This document shows positions 25,760-33,598 of a stretch of 64,000 nucleotides of DNA, one piece after another. This stretch comes from Serpens sp964410065 (lineage in GTDB: Bacteria > Pseudomonadota > Gammaproteobacteria > Pseudomonadales > Pseudomonadaceae). Position 1 is the first letter of the stretch. Each line of letters opens with the position of its first letter. The notes below the pieces were generated by a model. The model did not search any database, had not been told where the DNA came from, and worked only from the letters and a program-made list of their open reading frames with translations. The stretch is from NCBI GenBank assembly GCA_964410065.1, contig CAYPFO010000004.1, forward strand, positions 33,405-97,404, given 5' to 3'. Both the position numbers and the translations under genes were made by a program.

Positions 25760-26368
25760 ATGACAGATCACAAGCAACAACCCGGCGGACGGTTCCGCCG
25801 AATCCTCGCCACGCTGCGGCGCCCGAGTCTGCAGTACTCGCTCGGCACGCTCCTGCTGGCCGGCATTGTGCTGGGCATCCTGTTCTGGGGCGGTTTCAAC
25901 ACCGCGCTGGAAGTCACCAACACCGAAAGCTTCTGCATTTCCTGCCATGAGATGCGCGACAACGTGTACCCCGAATACAAGGAGACCATTCATTACAGCA
26001 ACCGCACCGGCGTGCGCGCCACCTGCCCGGATTGCCACGTTCCCAGGGAATGGACCTACAAGATGGTGCGCAAGGCCCAAGCCTCACGGGAACTGTGGGG
26101 CAAGCTGGTCGGCACCATCGACACACCGGAGAAATTCGAAGCCAAGCGCCTGACCCTGGCGCGCAGCGAATGGAAGCGCATGAAAGCTTCCGATTCTCGT
26201 GAGTGCCGCAACTGCCACAGCCTGGAAAGCATGAACACCGAGACGCAGAAGCAGCGGGCCCGCAAGCAGCATGAAATGGCGATTCGCGACAACATGACCT
26301 GCATTGATTGCCACAAAGGGATTGCCCACCACAAACCCGCGGGCATGACTGAAGAAGACGAAGAATAG
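25760..26368 (+). CDS. nirT: NapC/NirT tetraheme c-type cytochrome
   Basis: The 202-residue protein has a single membrane anchor (about residues 27-48) followed by four heme-binding sites: CISCH (59-63), CPDCH (89-93), CRNCH (149-153) and CIDCH (181-185). It matches the NapC/NirT family, quinol dehydrogenases that pass electrons from the membrane pool to periplasmic reductases. In P. stutzeri nirT directly follows nirS and is needed for nitrite respiration. P. aeruginosa lacks it at the equivalent site. The length is that of NirT (about 200 residues). Confidence 0.95.
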   Translation: MTDHKQQPGGRFRRILATLRRPSLQYSLGTLLLAGIVLGILFWGGFNTALEVTNTESFCISCHEMRDNVYPEYKETIHYSNRTGVRATCPDCHVPREWTYKMVRKAQASRELWGKLVGTIDTPEKFEAKRLTLARSEWKRMKASDSRECRNCHSLESMNTETQKQRARKQHEMAIRDNMTCIDCHKGIAHHKPAGMTEEDEE

Positions 26369-26400
26369 GGACTGGCCAGAGCCATGAAGAGGAATCGACC

Positions 26401-27276
26401 ATGAACAAAACCTTAATCGCCAGCGCCATCACTGCGGCCCTGGCCCTCGCCGCCACCCAGGCTCAGGCCGCGCCTCCCGCCGACTGGAGCAAGGTGCCGG
26501 CCACGGATATCACTCTGTTCTATCCGGGCGTCTCGCCGCTGGAATGGATCACCAAGGGCACCGAACACGGCGGCGCCCGGGCGCTGAGAAAAGGCGAAAC
26601 TTGCGCCGGCTGCCACTCGGAAGAAACCGCTGACATGGGCAAGAAAATCGCCAGCGGCGCCACGCTCGAACCCGCACCCATTGCCGGCAAGGCGCCCTTC
26701 ATCAATACCCGGGTGCAGGCCGCCCACGACGGCGAGCACCTTTACCTGCGCTTCTCCTGGACCCAGCCCGCGGCTTCCGGTGCGGCAAAGATGGACGACA
26801 AGAACCCGGTCAAGATCGCCTACATGCTCGAAGCCGGCTCCAAGGTGGAACTGGCCGATCGCGGCGGCTGCTGGGCCAGCTGTCACGGCGATGCCCGCAG
26901 CATGCCCGGTGCGGACGAGAACAAGACCAAGTACGTCAGCGGCGGTTCGCTGGCCGGTGCGCTGTTCTACGACCTCAACCAATGGCGTAGCGGCGAAAAC
27001 AAGGCCTTTGACGGCCATATCGCCGATACGCGCGTCATGGACGGCGGTCAGGCACTGATCAGCGCGGTCGGCACACGCAACGGCGATACCTGGACAGTGG
27101 ATTTCACCCGTAAATTCACCGGCGGCGCAGGCGACGTCGCCCTCGAACCGGGGCACACCTACAACTTCGGCTTCGCCATCCACGACGACAGCGCCAGCGG
27201 CCGCTATCACCACGTCTCGCTCGGTTATCAGTTGGGCATCGACGCGGCCGCGGACATCACCGCGGCCAAACAATAA
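26401..27276 (+). CDS. nirB: NirB-type cytochrome c-552 with ethylbenzene-dehydrogenase-like heme domain
   Basis: The 291-residue periplasmic protein has a signal peptide (1-23, ending AQA), a canonical heme c site CAGCH at 68-72 and a second site with an extra residue, C157-WAS-C161-H162 (CX3CH). The remainder (HLYLRFSWTQP, KIAYMLEAGSKVEL, YNFGFAIHDDS) looks like the EB_dh (ethylbenzene dehydrogenase gamma-like) heme-binding fold. Its place after nirS and nirT and its two heme motifs agree with the diheme cytochrome c-552 NirB of P. stutzeri. It may be an electron donor or store for NirS. The identification as NirB rests on position and general features. Confidence 0.8.
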   Translation: MNKTLIASAITAALALAATQAQAAPPADWSKVPATDITLFYPGVSPLEWITKGTEHGGARALRKGETCAGCHSEETADMGKKIASGATLEPAPIAGKAPFINTRVQAAHDGEHLYLRFSWTQPAASGAAKMDDKNPVKIAYMLEAGSKVELADRGGCWASCHGDARSMPGADENKTKYVSGGSLAGALFYDLNQWRSGENKAFDGHIADTRVMDGGQALISAVGTRNGDTWTVDFTRKFTGGAGDVALEPGHTYNFGFAIHDDSASGRYHHVSLGYQLGIDAAADITAAKQ

Positions 27277-27300
27277 CAACAACCCATCCACGCCCTTTGA

Positions 27301-27337
27301 GCCCACCCCCCCGTATCTCGGGAGGTGGGCCCGTTTT
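27301..27337 (+). terminator. Rho-independent terminator after nirB
   Basis: An inverted repeat (gcccacc...ggtgggc, extended by C-run/G-run pairing) is followed by ccgtttt. It starts 25 bases after the nirB stop and separates the nirS1-T-B unit from nirS2. Confidence 0.8.
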
Positions 27338-27417
27338 GTCTGCGCAGCCTGCGCAGGGACGAGACCATCCCTTCGTTTCAGTTTTTTTCCTCAGCGTTTC
27401 CCTTGCCGCCGATTCGA

Positions 27418-27431
27418 TTGATTACCGTCAA
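27418..27431. promoter_or_regulatory. DNR/ANR-type box upstream of nirS2
   Basis: The site TTGATTACCGTCAA fits TTGAT-N4-GTCAA, the form I recall for the P. aeruginosa nirS promoter. A start of transcription about 41 bases from its centre would lie near 27466, leaving a leader of about 176 bases. It differs from the perfect ATCAA box of nirS1, so the two copies may differ in response to DNR/nitric oxide and ANR/oxygen. The rest of the gap 27338-27641 shows no gene. Confidence 0.82.
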
Positions 27432-27641
27432 GGACGCAACGGCGCGTCCCGGCGATCCTCTGCCTCAATCACAACCGGTGCGGGGCATCGGCTGAACAGC
27501 GTTTCCCACTGGCAAGGCAGTCAACAAGAACCTGAAAAACCACGTAGTGAACACCCAGATAAACAACGTACCCCCGCGGTACAACGCCCGCACCATGTTG
27601 TCGGTCCGGCCTCCAACCCGCCGGCCCTAAGGAGTTACACA

Positions 27642-29360
27642 ATGAGTTATGTTGGCAAACCGCTACTGACAGGGTTTATTGCCGGCTTGTCGCTGCTCGG
27701 TTTAGCGATAGCCCAGGCCAACACCAATCCGGAAAGCGCCAGTGCCGCCTATGCCGGACAAGCCTCCGTGATCGATCCGGCCAGCGCTCAGGTGGTTCAT
27801 ACCCCCGGCGCACCGGACCTCTCCGCCGCCGAGTTTGAACAGGCCAAAGAAATCTACTTCCAGCGCTGCGCCGGCTGTCACGGCGTGCTGCGCAAGGGCG
27901 CCACCGGCAAACCATTGACTCCGGACATCACCCAGCAACGTGGTCAAGCCTTCCTTGAAGCGCTGATCACCTACGGCTCACCGGGCGGCATGCCGAACTG
28001 GGGCACCTCGGGCGGCCTCACCTCGGCCGAAATCACCTTGATGGCCAAGTACATCCAGCACACCCCGCCGACGCCGCCGGAGTGGGGCCTGGCCGAGATG
28101 AAGAATTCCTGGAAGGTGCTGGTCAAGCCGGAGAACCGTCCGAAGAAGCAGATGAACAAGCTGGACCTGCCCAACCTGTTCTCCGTCACCCTGCGTGACG
28201 ACGGCAAGATTGCGTTGATCGACGGCAACACCAAGAAGATCGTCAAGACCATCGACACCGGTTACGCCGTGCACATTTCGCGCATGTCCGCCTCCGGCCG
28301 TTACCTGCTGGTGATCGGCCGCGACGCGAAGATCGATATGATCGATCTGTGGGCCAAGGAGCCGATCAAGGTCGCGGAAATTAAGGTGGGCATCGAAGCC
28401 CGCTCGGTGGAAACCTCCAAGTTCGAAGGTTACGAAGACAAGTACGTGATCGCCGGCGACTACTGGCCGCCGCAGTTCACCATCATGAATGGCGAGACCC
28501 TGGAGCCGCTGCGCATCGTCTCCACTCGCGGCATGACCGTTGGCACCCAGGAATATCACCCGGAACCGCGCGTGGCGGCGATCATCGCCTCCCACGAACA
28601 CCCGGAGTTCATCGTCAACGTCAAGGAAACCGGCAAGGTCTTGCTGGTCAACTACGAGGACATCGACAACCTGACCACCACCAGCATCGACGCCGCGCCC
28701 TTCCTGCACGACGGCGGCTGGGACGTCAGCCATCGCTACTTCATGACCGCCGCCAATAACTCCAACCAGGTCGCCGTGATCGACTCCAAGGAGCGCAAGA
28801 TGGCAGCCCTGGTGGATGTAGGTAAAATCCCGCACCCCGGTCGCGGTGCCAACTTCGTGCACCCGCAGTTCGGTCCGGTCTGGGCCACCAGCCACCTGGG
28901 CGACGAAACCATCTCGCTGATCGGCACTGATCCAGACAACTACCCACAATATGCCTGGAAAGTTGTAGAAACACTCAAGGGACAGGGCGGCGGGTCGCTA
29001 TTTATCAAGACCCATCCGAAATCGAAGCACCTGTACCTGGATACCACCTTCCATCCAGAAGCAAAAATCAGCCAGTCGGTGGCCGTTTTCGACATCACCA
29101 ACATGAACGCCGGTTACACCGTTCTGCCTATCGGCGACTGGTCCGGGATCAAGGAAGGTGCCAAGCGCGTCGTGCAGCCTGAGTACAATAAGGCCGGCGA
29201 CGAAGTCTGGTTCTCGGTATGGAGCGGACAGGACGAGGAATCGGCCATCGTGGTGGTCGACGACAAGACCCTAAAGCTGAAAAAAGTGATCCGGGACAAG
29301 AGGTTGATTACTCCCACCGGTAAATTTAACGTGCATAACACTCAGTACGACGTTTACTGA
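27642..29360 (+). CDS. nirS: Cytochrome cd1 nitrite reductase, P. aeruginosa-type copy (nirS2)
   Basis: The 572-residue protein has a signal peptide (about 1-26) and then an N-terminal tail, ESASAAYAGQASVIDPASAQVV. The tail includes Tyr37, at the place of Tyr10, which caps the d1 iron in P. aeruginosa NirS. The heme c site CAGCH is at 76-80, followed by RKGATGKPLTPDITQQRG and GGMPNW, which holds the Met ligand. The propeller keeps TGYAVHISR, FLHDGGWD and IPHPGRGANF. The overall sequence is very close to P. aeruginosa NirS and well apart from nirS1 upstream. The start is ATG at 27642 after TAAGGAG. nirM follows after 54 bases with a hairpin between. Confidence 0.96.
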   Translation: MSYVGKPLLTGFIAGLSLLGLAIAQANTNPESASAAYAGQASVIDPASAQVVHTPGAPDLSAAEFEQAKEIYFQRCAGCHGVLRKGATGKPLTPDITQQRGQAFLEALITYGSPGGMPNWGTSGGLTSAEITLMAKYIQHTPPTPPEWGLAEMKNSWKVLVKPENRPKKQMNKLDLPNLFSVTLRDDGKIALIDGNTKKIVKTIDTGYAVHISRMSASGRYLLVIGRDAKIDMIDLWAKEPIKVAEIKVGIEARSVETSKFEGYEDKYVIAGDYWPPQFTIMNGETLEPLRIVSTRGMTVGTQEYHPEPRVAAIIASHEHPEFIVNVKETGKVLLVNYEDIDNLTTTSIDAAPFLHDGGWDVSHRYFMTAANNSNQVAVIDSKERKMAALVDVGKIPHPGRGANFVHPQFGPVWATSHLGDETISLIGTDPDNYPQYAWKVVETLKGQGGGSLFIKTHPKSKHLYLDTTFHPEAKISQSVAVFDITNMNAGYTVLPIGDWSGIKEGAKRVVQPEYNKAGDEVWFSVWSGQDEESAIVVVDDKTLKLKKVIRDKRLITPTGKFNVHNTQYDVY

Positions 29361-29370
29361 GTTTCTCCAG

Positions 29371-29390
29371 GACGGGCTGCAAGGCCCGTC
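29371..29390 (+). terminator. Hairpin between nirS2 and nirM
   Basis: The stem gacgggc/gcccgtc lies 10 bases after the nirS2 stop and lacks a T-run. As after nirS1, it may protect the 3' end or partly end transcription before nirM. Confidence 0.6.
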
Positions 29391-29414
29391 CCCTTAGCCT
29401 TGAAGGAAGTACCC

Positions 29415-29729
29415 ATGAAAAAACTGCTGATCCCACTGCTCGCTCTGGGCGGTGCACTGAGCTTGCAGCCGGCGATAGCCGCTGACGGCGAGGCCCTGTT
29501 CAAGAGCAAGCCTTGCGCTGCTTGCCACAACGTGTCCATGAAAATGGTCGGCCCGGCACTGAACGAAGTCGCCGCCAAGAATGCCGGTGTTGAAGGCGCA
29601 GCCGCTACCCTGGCCGCCAGCATCAAGAACGGCAGCAGTGGCAAGTGGGGCCCGATCCCGATGCCGCCAAACGCGGTAAGCGAAGAAGAAGCCAAGACCC
29701 TCGCCGAGTGGATCCTGACGCTGAAGTAA
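29415..29729 (+). CDS. nirM: Cytochrome c-551 NirM
   Basis: The 104-residue precursor has a signal peptide (1-23, ending IAA), a heme site CAACH (34-38) and an axial methionine in GPIPMPPN. It is the small electron donor to cytochrome cd1 nitrite reductase. The ATG at 29415 has AAGGAAG upstream; the CTG/TTG extension to 29400 is not needed. It directly follows nirS2, as in P. aeruginosa, and precedes nirC by 20 bases. Confidence 0.95.
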   Translation: MKKLLIPLLALGGALSLQPAIAADGEALFKSKPCAACHNVSMKMVGPALNEVAAKNAGVEGAAATLAASIKNGSSGKWGPIPMPPNAVSEEEAKTLAEWILTLK

Positions 29730-29749
29730 GCACGTCCAGGAGGGACGCC

Positions 29750-30091
29750 ATGATGGTCACACGAGCCGCGCAATTTCGTTTGGGACTGGCTGTGGCGTCC
29801 CTCCTCTCTTTTCCCCCGGTACTGCACGCGACACCCAGTGTCGAACGGCAGGCCCAATTGGAGCACCTGCTCCTGCAGGATTGTGGCTCGTGCCATGGCC
29901 TGCGCATGACCGGCGGCCTCGGCCCCGCGTTGACTCTTGACGCTCTCGCCGGCAAACCCCGCGAATTTCTGATCGCCACCGTGACCCACGGTCGCCCCGG
30001 CACTGCCATGCCCGGCTGGAAAGCCCTGCTCGATGAGCAGGATGTGGCCTGGCTGGTCGACGTCTTGCTTGAAGGATACCCCTCGCCATGA
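29750..30091 (+). CDS. nirC: Monoheme cytochrome NirC
   Basis: The 113-residue precursor has a signal peptide (about 1-27), one heme site CGSCH (45-49) and a methionine ligand in TAMPGW. NirC is needed for heme d1 maturation and can donate electrons to NirS. The start is ATG at 29750 with CAGGAGGG upstream. Its last codons overlap nirF (ATGA), so the two are translationally coupled. Confidence 0.93.
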   Translation: MMVTRAAQFRLGLAVASLLSFPPVLHATPSVERQAQLEHLLLQDCGSCHGLRMTGGLGPALTLDALAGKPREFLIATVTHGRPGTAMPGWKALLDEQDVAWLVDVLLEGYPSP

Positions 30092-31263
30092 TCCGTCCGT
30101 CCCTGTTTCTGGCCGCCGGCCTGCTGCTCGGTGCCTGCGCCCAACAACCGTTGCGCGGTACGGGCGATCTGGGCGTGGTGGTTGAACGTGCCACCGGCAG
30201 CCTGCAATTAATCGAAAGCAGCAGCCAGACCCGCCTGGCGCGCATCGAAGGGCTGGGCGACCTGTCCCACGCCTCGGTGGTGTTTTCCCGCGACCAGCGC
30301 TTCGCCTACGTCTTCGGCCGCGACGGCGGACTGACCAAAGTCGACTTGATCCGCCAACGCATCGACAAGCGCGTCATCCAGGCCGGCAACAGCATCGGCG
30401 GCGCCATCAGCCAGGACGGTCGCCTGATCGCCGTGGGCAACTACGAACCGGGCGGCGTCAAGGTCTTCGACGCCCAGACCTTGGAGTTGGTGGCCGACAT
30501 CCCCGCCACGCCGCTGGCCGACGGCAGCCGCAACTCGCGGGTGGTCGGCGTAACCGACGTGCCCAACCAGGGCTTTATCTACAGCCTGTTCGACACCGGC
30601 GAAACCTGGCTGCTGGACTTCAGCCAAGGCAACACGCCGGTCGTCAGCCGTTTCGAGAATATCGGCAAGCAACCCTACGATGCCCTGCTTACCCCGGAAG
30701 GCCGCTATTACATCGCCGGCCTGTTTGGCGAGGACGGCATGGCCAAGCTCGACCTCTGGCACCCCGAGCGCGGCGTTGAGCGCATCCTCGACGGCTACGG
30801 CCGTGGCCAGCAGCCGCTGCCGGTCTACAAGATGCCGCACCTGGAAGGCTGGACCGTTGCCGGCAACCAGACCTTCGTGCCCGCCATCGGCCAGCATCGC
30901 GTGCTGGTGATGGATTCACAGAACTGGCAACAGACCGCCGCCATCGACGTCGTCGGCCAGCCGGTCTTCGTCATGGCCCGACCGGATGCGCGGCAGATCT
31001 GGGTCAACTTCGCCCACCCGGACAACCACAAGGTGCAGGTGATCGACAGCGAAAGCCACGCCATCCTGGCCACTCTGGAACCCGGTCCGGCCGTGCTGCA
31101 CATGGAGTTCACCGCCCGTGGCGACCAGCTCTGGCTGTCGGTGCGCGACAGCGGCGAAGTGCAGGTGTGGGACCCCTATCGCCTGGAGCTGATCAAGCGC
31201 CTGCCGGCCGACAGCCCGAGCGGCATCTTCTTCACCAGCCGCGCGCATGAAACGGGGCTCTGA
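30088..31263 (+). CDS. nirF: Heme d1 biosynthesis protein NirF
   Basis: The 391-residue protein has a lipoprotein signal with lipobox LGAC (Cys17), then a beta-propeller like the d1 domain of NirS. It includes the cofactor-binding region DVVGQPVFVMARPD and HPDNHKVQVID. NirF acts late in heme d1 synthesis in the periplasm. The lipobox implies outer- or inner-membrane anchoring. It starts in the nirC stop (ATGA) and is followed after one base by the nirD start. Confidence 0.95.
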   Translation: MIRPSLFLAAGLLLGACAQQPLRGTGDLGVVVERATGSLQLIESSSQTRLARIEGLGDLSHASVVFSRDQRFAYVFGRDGGLTKVDLIRQRIDKRVIQAGNSIGGAISQDGRLIAVGNYEPGGVKVFDAQTLELVADIPATPLADGSRNSRVVGVTDVPNQGFIYSLFDTGETWLLDFSQGNTPVVSRFENIGKQPYDALLTPEGRYYIAGLFGEDGMAKLDLWHPERGVERILDGYGRGQQPLPVYKMPHLEGWTVAGNQTFVPAIGQHRVLVMDSQNWQQTAAIDVVGQPVFVMARPDARQIWVNFAHPDNHKVQVIDSESHAILATLEPGPAVLHMEFTARGDQLWLSVRDSGEVQVWDPYRLELIKRLPADSPSGIFFTSRAHETGL

Positions 31264-31264
31264 C

Positions 31265-31738
31265 ATGCACGACCTCGATCCGCTCAGCCGTCGCCTGATC
31301 GAACGTTTCCAGCATGGTATGCCGCTGTGTGCCGAGCCCTACCAGGCCATGGCCGACGTCCTTGAGTGCAGCGAGGCCGAGGTGCTCGATTGCCTCGCTC
31401 GCCTTGAGCAGAACGGTGGCCTGTCGCGCATCGGCCCGGTGTTCGAGCACAGCCGCGCTGGCGCCAGCACCCTGGTGGCCCTGGCCGTGCCCCATGAGCA
31501 ACTGGAGCAGATCGCCGCGCGGATCAACCGCTATCCCGAGGTCAATCACAACTACCTGCGTGAACACGCCTACAACCTGTGGTTTGTGCTCACCGGACCG
31601 GACCGCGCCCACCTGGACCAGGTGCTCGACGAGATTGAGGGCGACACCGGACTCAGCCCGCTCGACCTGCCCATGCAGCGCGCCTACCGCATCGACCTCG
31701 GTTTTTCCCTGGAGCACAGTCCATGTGCAGCGCCCTGA
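31265..31738 (+). CDS. nirD: Siroheme decarboxylase subunit NirD
   Basis: The 157-residue protein is of the Lrp/AsnC-like NirDLGH family. It has an N-terminal helix-turn-helix-like part (PLSRRLIERFQHGMPLCAEPYQAMADVL) and a C-terminal RAM-like part (ALAVPHEQLEQIA, NYLREHAYNLWFVLTG). NirDLGH proteins together decarboxylate siroheme to didecarboxysiroheme in heme d1 synthesis. The histidines in NHNYLREHAYN are shared with nirG. The gene overlaps nirL by 16 bases. Confidence 0.93.
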   Translation: MHDLDPLSRRLIERFQHGMPLCAEPYQAMADVLECSEAEVLDCLARLEQNGGLSRIGPVFEHSRAGASTLVALAVPHEQLEQIAARINRYPEVNHNYLREHAYNLWFVLTGPDRAHLDQVLDEIEGDTGLSPLDLPMQRAYRIDLGFSLEHSPCAAP

Positions 31739-32238
31739 ACAGCGAACAACGTTTGCAACTGCGACGCCTGCTGGAAGCGGGCCTGCCGCTGGCCAGCCGG
31801 CCCTACCAATCCCTCGCCGAACAGATCGGCGCCGACGAACACGCCGTACTCGCGCAAATGCAGCACTGGAACGATAACGGCCTGTTCCGTCGTATTGGCC
31901 TGGTTCTGCAACATCGCGCCCTGGGCTTTCGCGCCAACGCCATGCTGGTGCTGGACATTGCCGACAACCAGGTCGACGAGGTCGGCCACCGGCTCGGCCA
32001 GGCACCGGGCATCAATCTTTGCTATCAGCGCCCACGTCGCCTGCCGCACTGGCCGTACAACCTGTTCTGCATGGTGCACGGCCGCGAACGTGAGCAAGTA
32101 CGCGCCCACATCGCGGCGCTGCTCGCCGAGTACCACTTGAGTGGCGTTTCGCATCAATTACTGTTCAGCACCCGTGCGTTCAAGCAGCGCGGCGGTCGCT
32201 ATACCCCGCCCGCCCCACGTGAGGTGTGCCATGGATGA
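31723..32238 (+). CDS. nirL: Siroheme decarboxylase subunit NirL
   Basis: The 171-residue protein is of the same family as NirD. It has RLLEAGLPLASRPYQSLAEQIGA at the start and the pattern CYQRPRRLPHWPYNLFCMVHGRERE in the C-terminal part, shared with NirH. The ATG lies inside the end of nirD and the stop lies inside the start of nirG, as expected for stoichiometric subunits. Confidence 0.92.
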   Translation: MCSALNSEQRLQLRRLLEAGLPLASRPYQSLAEQIGADEHAVLAQMQHWNDNGLFRRIGLVLQHRALGFRANAMLVLDIADNQVDEVGHRLGQAPGINLCYQRPRRLPHWPYNLFCMVHGREREQVRAHIAALLAEYHLSGVSHQLLFSTRAFKQRGGRYTPPAPREVCHG

Positions 32239-32674
32239 ACTTGACCGGAAACTGATCAACCGCCTGCAGCGGGGCCTGCCGCTGGTGCCGCGGCCCTGGG
32301 AAGCCATGGCGCTGGAACTGGACACCACCCCCATTGAGTTGCGCACACGAACCCAGGCACTGCTCGATGACGGCACGCTGACCCGCTTCGGACCGATGTT
32401 CGACATCGAGCGTCTGGGCGGCGCCTTCACCCTGGCGGCCCTGGCCGTGCCGGAGGAGCGCTTCGACGCGGTGGCCGAGATCCTCGCCGCCATGCCTGAA
32501 GTGGCCCACAACTACCGTCGCGAACATGCCTGGAACATGTGGTTCGTACTCGGCTGCGCCACGCCCGAAGGCATCGCCGACTGCATCGCTTGCATCGAGG
32601 CGCAGACCGGTCTGCCAGTCCTCAACCTGCCCAAGGAGCAGACCTACCATGTCGGCTTGCATTTCCCGGTATGA
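32231..32674 (+). CDS. nirG: Siroheme decarboxylase subunit NirG
   Basis: The 147-residue protein (MDELDRKLINRLQRGLPLVPRPW...) pairs in sequence with NirD: VAHNYRREHAWNMWFVLGC and GPMFDIERLGGAFTLAALAVP. The ATG at 32231 overlaps the end of nirL by 8 bases and was chosen over the longer frame to 32141, which lies wholly within nirL. The last 26 bases overlap nirH. Confidence 0.92.
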   Translation: MDELDRKLINRLQRGLPLVPRPWEAMALELDTTPIELRTRTQALLDDGTLTRFGPMFDIERLGGAFTLAALAVPEERFDAVAEILAAMPEVAHNYRREHAWNMWFVLGCATPEGIADCIACIEAQTGLPVLNLPKEQTYHVGLHFPV

Positions 32675-33155
32675 ACCGCAGCTGGTCAGGCAACTGATCG
32701 AACTCACCGAAGCCGGCCTGCCGCTGGTGGACGATCCTTGGGCCTGGCTGGCCGAGCGGCTTCAGTTGAGCGTTACCGCCACCCTGAACCTGCTGCAGCA
32801 ACTGCAGGACGACGGCGCGATCCGCCGCATCGCCGCCGTGCCCAACCATTACCGCCTCGGCTATACCTTCAACGGCATGACGGTGTGGGACGTGGACGAT
32901 GCCGAAATGGACCGCCTCGGTCCGTTGCTGGGTGCCCAGCCCTATATCAGCCACTGCTACCGGCGACCGCGCCGCGAGGGCTGGCGCTACAACCTGTTCG
33001 CCATGGTGCATGGTCGCAATGCCGCAGAAATCGACGCCTACCGTGCCGACATCCGTCATCTGCTCGGCCCCGCCTGCCACGCCGACGAAATGCTGGTCAG
33101 CAGCCGCATCCTGAAGAAGACCGGCCTGCGCATCGGCCGCCCAGGCAAAGCGTAA
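32649..33155 (+). CDS. nirH: Siroheme decarboxylase subunit NirH
   Basis: The 168-residue protein (MSACISRYEPQLVRQLIELTEAGLPLVDDPW...) pairs with NirL: HCYRRPRREGWRYNLFAMVHGRNAAEI and SSRILKKTGLR. It is the last heme d1 gene here. In P. aeruginosa nirJ, nirE and nirN follow directly; in this window a repeat block with a transposase follows instead. Confidence 0.92.
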   Translation: MSACISRYEPQLVRQLIELTEAGLPLVDDPWAWLAERLQLSVTATLNLLQQLQDDGAIRRIAAVPNHYRLGYTFNGMTVWDVDDAEMDRLGPLLGAQPYISHCYRRPRREGWRYNLFAMVHGRNAAEIDAYRADIRHLLGPACHADEMLVSSRILKKTGLRIGRPGKA

Positions 33156-33184
33156 TCACGGGTGTGTCGGCACACATAGCTCAG

Positions 33185-33338
33185 TGGGCGGGATCGCTCG
33201 CTGCAAGCTGCCGGGATGGCTATGCGGCTGGCCGAGCACCCCGCCATCACGCCGAGCCTGAACGGGGCCAAAAACGGCGGGCTGCCCGAAGACTCCGCGT
33301 TCCACCTTCACTCCCTGCCAAGGGCGAGGCCGCCCTAC
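33185..33338. repeat. Type I palindromic repeat variant, left of the RAYT gene (copy 1)
   Basis: It runs from gggcgggatcgctcgctgc through ccgagcaccccgccatcac and aaaacggcgggctgcccga to agggcgaggccgccctac. The last block is the exact inverse of the gtagggcggcctcgccc seen elsewhere. Confidence 0.75.
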
Positions 33339-33388
33339 CCAAGGCTACCCACGAACGAGACCACCCGACGCGCAACGTCACCTTGGCC

Positions 33389-33547
33389 GTAGAGCGGCGT
33401 CGCTCGCAGCACGGTGCCGAAATGGAAACTCGCGGCTGGGCGAGCACCCCGCCATCACGCCGAGCCCGATCGAGGCCAAAAACGGCGGGCTGCCCGAAAA
33501 CTCCGCGTTCCCACCTTCACTCCCTGCCACGGGCGAGGCCGCCCTAC
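33389..33547. repeat. Type I palindromic repeat variant, left of the RAYT gene (copy 2)
   Basis: It begins gtagagcggcgtcgctcgca, shares the blocks gagcaccccgccatcacg and aaaaacggcgggctgcccg with the previous copy, and ends with gggcgaggccgccctac. With the neighbouring copy it makes a tandem pair within the 443-base gap 33156-33598, in which no gene is seen. Confidence 0.78.
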
Positions 33548-33598
33548 GCGCAACGCTACCCGGCTACCCACGAACGAGACCCACCCACGCGCAACTAA

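Noticed and set aside
24065..26080. 671-residue open frame on the minus strand across nirS1 and nirT
   Set aside because: It is the antisense of conserved heme proteins with CXXCH motifs on the plus strand. Its composition is His/Gly/Val-rich as expected from a GC-skew shadow frame, and it has no domain pattern.
26413..27306. 297-residue minus-strand frame opposite nirB
   Set aside because: The sense frame has a signal peptide and two heme motifs; the antisense frame has neither motifs nor a plausible start site.
31227..33155. NirD and NirL as one fused gene
   Set aside because: nirD ends at 31738 with its own stop and nirL begins inside it at 31723 in another frame, so four separate genes are present.
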